Shown: positions 31,270 through 36,371 of the stretch, piece after piece
Layout of the letters: every line of letters begins with the position of its first letter
Numbering within the stretch: the first letter of the stretch is position 1
Translations under genes and position numbers: made by a program
DNA from: a virus
Length of the DNA: 36,371 nt
Virus record (IMG/VR): IMGVR_UViG_3300020477_001010
Span: 1 to 36,371 of that record
Strand: one strand, 5' to 3'
Notes under the pieces: model-generated
Told to the model about the DNA's origin: nothing
Database searches by the model: none
What the model saw: the letters and a program-made list of their open reading frames with translations, nothing else

Positions 31270-32665
31270 TGCACTAACAAAATACGGATCTGTTTTTCAG
31301 ACAAAGATAATCACAAGTCTATTAACAGATCAACAATTTGCAATTACAATATATGATATGATCCAGCCAGAGCTTCTTGACACAGAAGCAAAACAGTGGC
31401 TAGTGAGGCAAATTAAAGAATATTATTATGAGTATAAAGTTACACCAACACTCTCAGCATTAAAAGTTAAAATAAATGAAGTATCAACAGAGTTATTAAG
31501 AGACTCAATAGTAGATGAACTTCGTGAAGTAACAAAAAATATAGAAGCACCTGATCTTGAATTTGTTAAAAATGAGACAGTTACATTTTGTAAAAATCAA
31601 ATGTTAAAATCTGCAATTGTAAAGTCTGTAGATTTATTACAAACAGGACAATATGATGAGATAAAGCGTGTTGTTGATAATGCAATGCGTGCAGGAACAC
31701 ATAGGGATATTGGATTAGAATATGTAAAAGAATTTGATTCAATCTTAGATGATATAAACAGAGATACTGTGCCAACAAGCTGGGAAGCAGTTGATACTAT
31801 TATGGATGGTGGATTGGCAGGAGGAGAGCTGGGTGTGGTTGTAGCACCGTCAGGAATTGGAAAAAGCTGGTGCTTACAGGCTCTTGGTGTAAATGCTCTA
31901 AAGGCAGGAAAAAATGTTGTTCATTATACCTTAGAATTAAATCAAGCTTATGTTGGTATGAGATACGCAACAATTTTTGCAGGCGTTCCCGTTGCAAATA
32001 TAAAAGATAATAAAGAAGAAGTTAAGTCAGTAATTGAAAATGAATGTAAGGGTGAATTAATTATAAAATATTTTCCAACAAGAGCTGCAACAGTACAGAC
32101 AATTCACACACATTTAAAGACAATAGAATTAATGGGGCATAGTCCTGATTTAATATTAGTCGACTATGCTGATTTATTAAGAGATGTCGGGACAATGAAA
32201 GATGCAGCAGTTCGACATGTCTTAGGAAATATTTATGAAGATTTAAGGGGTTTAAGCGGAGAATTTCAAATACCTGTTTGGACAGCATCACAGTCCAACA
32301 GGTCTTCATTAGATGATGAAGTAATCGGCGCAGAAAAAATTGCAGAGTCTTACGCAAAAATAATGACAGCTGATTTTGTGATGTCTCTATCAAGAAAAAT
32401 AGAGGATAAGATTGCAAATACAGGACGTGTTCATGTGATAAAAAATAGGTTTGGTCCTGATGGCATGACCTACCCAACAACTATGAATACATCTATAGGC
32501 CACATTGATGTGTATGATAATGCATCAATTAGTGGAAAAGCTGAACAACAAAAACAAGATAATGGTGCTGAATACACGAGAAAACTTCTTGCCAAAAAAT
32601 ATGATGATTTTAGACCAACAAATAAAACAAAAGAAGAAAATTGGAAAGATTTTGAAACAAATTAA
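31253..32665 (+). CDS. 41: Replicative DNA helicase (T4 gp41/DnaB-like)
   Basis: A 470-residue protein overlapping the nuclease gene by 17 bases. The N-terminal 170 residues are helical and match the DnaB-like N-terminal domain. Walker A is APSGIGKS (198-205), followed by VVHYTLELNQ, the H1a-type strand with its Glu, and Walker B LILVDYADLL (300-309). IPVWTASQSNRSS follows and supplies the motif H3 Gln. VIKNRFGP with TMNTSIG near the C-terminus fits motif H4 and the arginine finger region. It is a hexameric 5'-3' helicase at the fork. No primase domain is fused, and no separate primase is in the window. Confidence 0.9.
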   Translation: MSPINDALTKYGSVFQTKIITSLLTDQQFAITIYDMIQPELLDTEAKQWLVRQIKEYYYEYKVTPTLSALKVKINEVSTELLRDSIVDELREVTKNIEAPDLEFVKNETVTFCKNQMLKSAIVKSVDLLQTGQYDEIKRVVDNAMRAGTHRDIGLEYVKEFDSILDDINRDTVPTSWEAVDTIMDGGLAGGELGVVVAPSGIGKSWCLQALGVNALKAGKNVVHYTLELNQAYVGMRYATIFAGVPVANIKDNKEEVKSVIENECKGELIIKYFPTRAATVQTIHTHLKTIELMGHSPDLILVDYADLLRDVGTMKDAAVRHVLGNIYEDLRGLSGEFQIPVWTASQSNRSSLDDEVIGAEKIAESYAKIMTADFVMSLSRKIEDKIANTGRVHVIKNRFGPDGMTYPTTMNTSIGHIDVYDNASISGKAEQQKQDNGAEYTRKLLAKKYDDFRPTNKTKEENWKDFETN

Positions 32666-32733
32666 TGTATATCTCGTTATTTAAAATGGCGGCTAAGATC
32701 GAGTTTTAATGACATTACGAAGGAGACGTTTTA

Positions 32734-34704
32734 ATGCAACAGAAATTTAAGTTATCACAAGCATTTATAGACAAGTATAAAAGGAAAAAAGCACCATTTG
32801 GTTTTAATGGTCTAGGTGAATTAGTTTTTATGAGAACATATTCACGGCTTAAGGATGATGGTAAAAACGAAAAATGGTGGGAAACAGTACAAAGGGTTGT
32901 AGAAGGAACGTACACAATGCAGATGAATTGGATAGAGTCACATCAGCTAGGATGGAATCCGTGGCGTGCTCAAAAGTCTGCACAAGAGATGTTCGATAGA
33001 ATTTTTAATATGAAGTTCTTACCTCCAGGTAGAGGGCTTTGGGCTATGGGAACACCAATAACAGAAGAAAGAAATTTATATGCTGCATTAAATAATTGTG
33101 CTTTCGTCTCTACAGAGACAATTAAAGATGACGGTTCTAAACCCTTTACTTTTTTAATGGATGCATCAATGCTTGGTGTTGGCGTAGGGTTTGATACTAA
33201 AGGTGCTGAAAAAATTATGGTAAAGGGCCCTACTATAAAACGCGAACCAGACTATTATAAGATACCTGATACACGTGAAGGTTGGGTTGATTCTGTTGCT
33301 GCATTAATTGATTCTTATTTTTATGGCACACCTGAACTTAAATTTGATTATTCAAGTATACGACCAGCAGGCGAACCAATTAAAGGTTTTGGAGGACAGT
33401 CAAGTGGACATGAACCGTTAGAGGAAGTTCATGAAATGATAAGAGAAGTACTTGATGGAAATACTGGTGCTCCAATTACAACTACAACAATTGTAGATAT
33501 AATGAACCTTATCGGGAAGTGTGTAGTAGCAGGAAACGTACGCCGTACAGCTGAAATTGTATTTGGTGATCCATACTCTGATGAATACATGGATTTAAAA
33601 AATTATGAAGTAAATCCTCATAGAGATCAATACGGCTGGACATCAAACAATTCTATATTTGCTGAGTTAGGTATGGATTATTCTGAGGCATGTAAAAGAA
33701 TTTCATTAAATGGAGAACCAGGTTTTGCTTGGTTAGAAAATATGAGAGGTTACTCCCGAATGAAAAATGGACATGACAACAAAGACCACAGGGCAGCAGG
33801 AGGTAATCCATGCTTGGAACAAACTTTGGAGTCTTATGAGTTATGTTGCCTTGTTGAGACATTTCCTTATGCACATGAATCACTTGATGATTATAAGAGA
33901 ACACTCAAATATGCTTATTTATATGCTAAAACAGTTACACTTGGAAAAACTCATTGGCCAGAAACAAATAGGGTGATGTTACGTAATCGTAGGATTGGTT
34001 GTTCTGTTAGTGGTGTTGCTCAATTTTTGACATATAGAGGAGTTGGAGAATTAAGAGAGTGGCTAGAATCTGGATATGATGAAATTCAAAGACTAGATGA
34101 TGTCTATTCAGATTTTCTTGCAATACCAAAATCAATAAAGACAACTTCAGTTAAACCGAGCGGAACAGTATCTTTATTAGCAGGCGCTACACCGGGTGTA
34201 CATTATCCAGAATCTAGATTTTATATTAGAAGAATGAGATTATCAAATCAATCAGAATTATTACAACCCTTAGAAGCAGCTGGATATAAAATAGAACCAG
34301 CATTTGGATCTGAAGACTCTACTGTATGTGTTGAAGTACCAATTGATGTAGGCGGTGGAATCAGAACAGCTAAGGAATTGACTGTATGGGAACAATTTAG
34401 CCTTGCTGCGTTTATGCAGAGACATTGGGCAGACAATCAAGTCAGCTGTACAGTTACATTTGATCCAGCCGAAGAGGCAGATCAATTAGAGCAGTGCTTA
34501 AATTACTTTCAATATCAGTTAAAGGGTATTAGTTGTCTTCCAAGATTTGATGCAGGTGCATATAAGCAAATGCCTTATGAAGCAATTGATGAGAAAAAAT
34601 ATAATAAAATGAGCAAGAAGCTTAAAAATTTATCATTTGCTAAAATGAAAGGTGAAGATGCAGAGGCTGAAAAGTTTTGTGATGGAGATGTTTGCATTAT
34701 TTAA
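32734..34704 (+). CDS. nrdJ: Class II (adenosylcobalamin-dependent) ribonucleotide reductase
   Basis: A 656-residue protein of the monomeric class II type, somewhat shorter than the roughly 740 residues of Lactobacillus RTPR. GRGLWAMGT (99-107) and CAFVS (Cys122) provide the N-terminal redox Cys. NPCLEQTLESYELCC (358-372) gives thiyl Cys360, Glu362 and the second redox Cys at 371 or 372. KPSGTVSLLAGATPGVHYP matches the phosphate-binding loop. The C-terminal tail has the C-x4-C redox pair (Cys649, Cys654). It makes deoxynucleotides without oxygen or an NrdB subunit, but needs B12. AAGGAG lies 8 bases before ATG. Confidence 0.9.
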   Translation: MQQKFKLSQAFIDKYKRKKAPFGFNGLGELVFMRTYSRLKDDGKNEKWWETVQRVVEGTYTMQMNWIESHQLGWNPWRAQKSAQEMFDRIFNMKFLPPGRGLWAMGTPITEERNLYAALNNCAFVSTETIKDDGSKPFTFLMDASMLGVGVGFDTKGAEKIMVKGPTIKREPDYYKIPDTREGWVDSVAALIDSYFYGTPELKFDYSSIRPAGEPIKGFGGQSSGHEPLEEVHEMIREVLDGNTGAPITTTTIVDIMNLIGKCVVAGNVRRTAEIVFGDPYSDEYMDLKNYEVNPHRDQYGWTSNNSIFAELGMDYSEACKRISLNGEPGFAWLENMRGYSRMKNGHDNKDHRAAGGNPCLEQTLESYELCCLVETFPYAHESLDDYKRTLKYAYLYAKTVTLGKTHWPETNRVMLRNRRIGCSVSGVAQFLTYRGVGELREWLESGYDEIQRLDDVYSDFLAIPKSIKTTSVKPSGTVSLLAGATPGVHYPESRFYIRRMRLSNQSELLQPLEAAGYKIEPAFGSEDSTVCVEVPIDVGGGIRTAKELTVWEQFSLAAFMQRHWADNQVSCTVTFDPAEEADQLEQCLNYFQYQLKGISCLPRFDAGAYKQMPYEAIDEKKYNKMSKKLKNLSFAKMKGEDAEAEKFCDGDVCII

Positions 34705-34734
34705 AAAAAATATATATTTTGAGAAATTAACACC

Positions 34735-34744
34735 ATATATATAA
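34735..34744 (+). promoter_or_regulatory. Putative phage promoter box ATATATATAA
   Basis: Sixth copy of the box, 30 bases after the NrdJ stop and at the head of the deoxyribosyltransferase-HD-ThyX operon. TTTTGAGAAA lies about 16 bases upstream, similar to TTTTGAAA upstream of the copy at 27760. Confidence 0.55.
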
Positions 34745-34747
34745 AAA

Positions 34748-34771
34748 ATGGTTATAGTAAAGGAGTTATAA
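34748..34771 (+). other. Leader mini-ORF MVIVKEL containing the Shine-Dalgarno
   Basis: ATG GTT ATA GTA AAG GAG TTA TAA reads MVIVKEL and ends directly against the ATG at 34772. AAGGAG doubles as Shine-Dalgarno. It closely matches MVIKEL at 1631-1651. Both begin soon after the promoter box, so each could be a leaderless mini-ORF. Confidence 0.35.
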
Positions 34772-35209
34772 ATGAGTTACGACTGTTATATCGCTAGTGG
34801 TTGGTTTAATGAAAATCAAGCACGTGATTTAGAAAATATAAAATCTACACTCGATGAGTTGGGTGTAAAATACTTTTCACCAAAAGATGAAATTGTTGCT
34901 AAACCTGATGCTTCAAAAGAAGAACAGGAAATGATATTCAAAGGAAACGTTGATGCAATTACAAGTGGTAAATTTGTTGTGTGCAATACACGTGATAAAG
35001 ATCTTGGGACAATATTTGAAGCAGGATTTTCATATGCATCAGGTGTTCCAATAGTTTATTATGCTGAAGGCTTGACAGGTAATTTTAACCTTATGCTTTC
35101 TCGTAGTGGAAGAGCTGTTGCAACAAATGTTAATGAATTAAAAGAACATGTTAAAGGGATAATGGATAATCCAAAATATGAAAAAGAATACGTCGGTTTC
35201 GTTGAGTGA
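34772..35209 (+). CDS. Nucleoside 2-deoxyribosyltransferase-like protein
   Basis: A 145-residue protein of the nucleoside deoxyribosyltransferase family. CYIASGWFNENQ (5-16) is the N-terminal Rossmann-like strand and loop. NVDAITSGKFVVCN (59-72) follows, and DLGTIFEAGFSYASGVPIVY (77-96) contains the nucleophile Glu83. The length is typical. It exchanges bases on deoxynucleosides or hydrolyses them, and so salvages DNA precursors. It is the first gene of a salvage operon with HD hydrolase and ThyX. The next gene overlaps by 32 bases. Confidence 0.85.
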   Translation: MSYDCYIASGWFNENQARDLENIKSTLDELGVKYFSPKDEIVAKPDASKEEQEMIFKGNVDAITSGKFVVCNTRDKDLGTIFEAGFSYASGVPIVYYAEGLTGNFNLMLSRSGRAVATNVNELKEHVKGIMDNPKYEKEYVGFVE

Positions 35210-35714
35210 TTTTATAGGTAATATTTACACCTTAAAAGCACTTACAAGATATAATAATAAATTTAAAATAATCAATGAATCAGTAGCTGAACACTCATAT
35301 TTTGTTGCTGTACTCACCTTAAAGTTACACGATGATTACAAGTTCAATTTAGAAAAAGCACTTAAGATGGCGTTGGTACACGACATACCAGAGTTACACT
35401 TATCTGATGTTACACATGATGTAAAGCGTAATTTTCCAAAGCTTGCTGACGAGGTAACAAAAGCTGAGTACGTAATTATGCGTGATAAATATCCAAACTG
35501 GTATTCTGAATTTAAAACATTTGAAGATCAGGATTCTGTTGAAGCAAAGATCGTAAAGATGGCAGATAATTTAAGTTGTGTACAATATGCAACAGCAGAA
35601 ATGGATCTTGGAAATAAAGGCTACATGAAAGAAGTCGCACAGAATGCAGCTGAAAGAGTTATACAGTGCGAAAGAAATTTAAAAAAATGGAGAAGGAAAA
35701 ATGCCAAAAAATAA
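35178..35714 (+). CDS. HD-domain hydrolase, YfbR-like 5'-deoxynucleotidase
   Basis: A 178-residue HD protein. VAEHSYFVA (36-44) gives His39, ALVHDIPE (64-71) gives His68 and Asp69, and KMADNLS (127-133) gives Asp130: the H...HD...D set expected for YfbR-type dNMP phosphatases. LSDVTHDVK follows HDIPE, as in that subfamily (H-D-x-x-E...D). It would turn dNMPs into nucleosides; next to a deoxyribosyltransferase and ThyX this suits dUMP/dTMP pool control. The ATG at 35178 lies inside the previous gene and has weak ribosome-binding context; start positions downstream cannot be excluded. Confidence 0.8.
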   Translation: MKKNTSVSLSDFIGNIYTLKALTRYNNKFKIINESVAEHSYFVAVLTLKLHDDYKFNLEKALKMALVHDIPELHLSDVTHDVKRNFPKLADEVTKAEYVIMRDKYPNWYSEFKTFEDQDSVEAKIVKMADNLSCVQYATAEMDLGNKGYMKEVAQNAAERVIQCERNLKKWRRKNAKK

Positions 35715-36371
35715 TGACCTACCTGTAGTATCACTACCAACTAGTCTTGGAGTAAATGACCCTGTTAACACAGAATTTGAAGATCATTTAGATTCAATTG
35801 ACGTCAAGCTGGTCTCAGCGCCACCGCTTGAAGAGCTTAGAAATTATATTCCAGACTTTTGTACTGCAACATGGGCTGAACAGCCGTTTAATAAAGGAAG
35901 CTTATCAGATTATGAAAAAGATAAAATGATCTGGATGCTTTTTAGAGGTAAATTATTACCAACTGCTTTTGAAACAATTAATTGTACATTTACAATTGGT
36001 GGTGTTGATACACAATTTGTTACTCACCTAATCAGACATCGTGCATTTAGTTTTTCAGCACAGTGTACAGGTGATAGATCACAACGTAATGATAAGGCAC
36101 TAGTTCCTCATGCAATTATAAATTCACCAGAATATTATGAGAGATATAAAAAACTTGTTGAGGATGGTAAGCAATTATACGCGGATATGGTTGACACAAA
36201 AGAAATCTCAATTATGGATGCACGCCATATTCTTCCAAAATGTTTAAGCACATTTTATTGGACACGTGGAAATATACGTGACGTGATGGCTTTTATTAGG
36301 ACGCGTATTGATAAACAAATACAGCCTACAGAAGATAATGTTGTAGCATATTACATGTGGCTCGAATTAGT
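35701..36371 (+). CDS. thyX: Flavin-dependent thymidylate synthase ThyX (cut by window end)
   Basis: ATG 35701 has GGAGAAGG shortly upstream and overlaps the HD gene by 14 bases. The frame stays open to the window edge (223 full codons). The ThyX signature appears as RHRAFSFSAQCTGDRS (112-127), with RHR and Ser117 in place, but Ser where Asn is usual. FETINCTFTIGG, HLIRHR and KCLSTFYWTRGN fit the family, as does the late RTRIDKQIQPT. ThyX makes dTMP from dUMP with FAD and methylenetetrahydrofolate. The end of the gene lies outside the window. Confidence 0.88.
   Translation, partial: MPKNNDLPVVSLPTSLGVNDPVNTEFEDHLDSIDVKLVSAPPLEELRNYIPDFCTATWAEQPFNKGSLSDYEKDKMIWMLFRGKLLPTAFETINCTFTIGGVDTQFVTHLIRHRAFSFSAQCTGDRSQRNDKALVPHAIINSPEYYERYKKLVEDGKQLYADMVDTKEISIMDARHILPKCLSTFYWTRGNIRDVMAFIRTRIDKQIQPTEDNVVAYYMWLEL

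Overview
This window is the virion-assembly and replication region of an AT-rich, T4-like contractile-tailed phage (myovirus). It contains a T4 gp18-type tail sheath, a gp19-type tube, a gp26-type baseplate/tail-assembly protein, a tape measure and baseplate genes. These are followed by a T4-type replication block (gp32-like SSB, UvsX, Rnh-type 5'-3' nuclease, gp41-like helicase) and nucleotide-metabolism genes (NrdJ, deoxyribosyltransferase, HD hydrolase, ThyX). Gene content and base composition resemble marine T4-like phages. The host cannot be read directly, but a phage gene for a secreted TonB C-terminal domain points to a Gram-negative host. No tRNA, CRISPR array, integrase or transposase was seen.

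Layout. Bases 1-1584 hold the 3' end of a gene made almost wholly of Thr/Ser-rich 10-, 12- and 14-residue repeats, probably a fibre. Bases 1655-8190 are a tightly overlapping cassette of surface or sugar chemistry genes: a capsule-type glycosyltransferase, a cupin, an SGNH esterase, a radical SAM/SPASM-like protein, a GT-A glycosyltransferase, a cobalamin-binding radical SAM enzyme and two 2-oxoglutarate oxygenases. Bases 8258-22089 are the tail and baseplate module. The gp26-like gene has a canonical -1 slippery heptamer, and its shifted frame gives a 76-residue extension, as in tail assembly chaperones that sit between tube and tape measure. Base 22091-22423 (minus strand) is the TonB-CTD gene, the only convincing minus-strand gene. 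Bases 22534-27733 hold a divergent family A DNA polymerase-like gene, a large unknown protein, a Nudix hydrolase, a small conserved unknown and a sugar-nucleotide epimerase.

Bases 27760-28297 have no convincing gene. They have a promoter-like box, about 430 bases of raised GC with many potential helices, and a hairpin plus T-tract terminator. I read this as a large structured non-coding RNA of a class I do not recognise. Bases 28384 to the right edge are replication and nucleotide metabolism, with ThyX cut by the window end.

Regulation. A near-identical box (ATATATATAA) recurs six times, always at the head of a transcription unit. At three of them it is followed by ATGGTTAT. At two of these three that sequence opens a six- or seven-codon leader ORF whose codons include the Shine-Dalgarno sequence; at the third it is the apparent start codon of the polymerase-like gene. 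Within units, genes overlap by 1-38 bases, suggesting translational coupling.

The items most worth following up are the structured RNA, the frameshift, the phage TonB domain, the divergent polymerase and the strictly alternating Thr-rich fibre repeats next to glycosylation and oxygenase genes.
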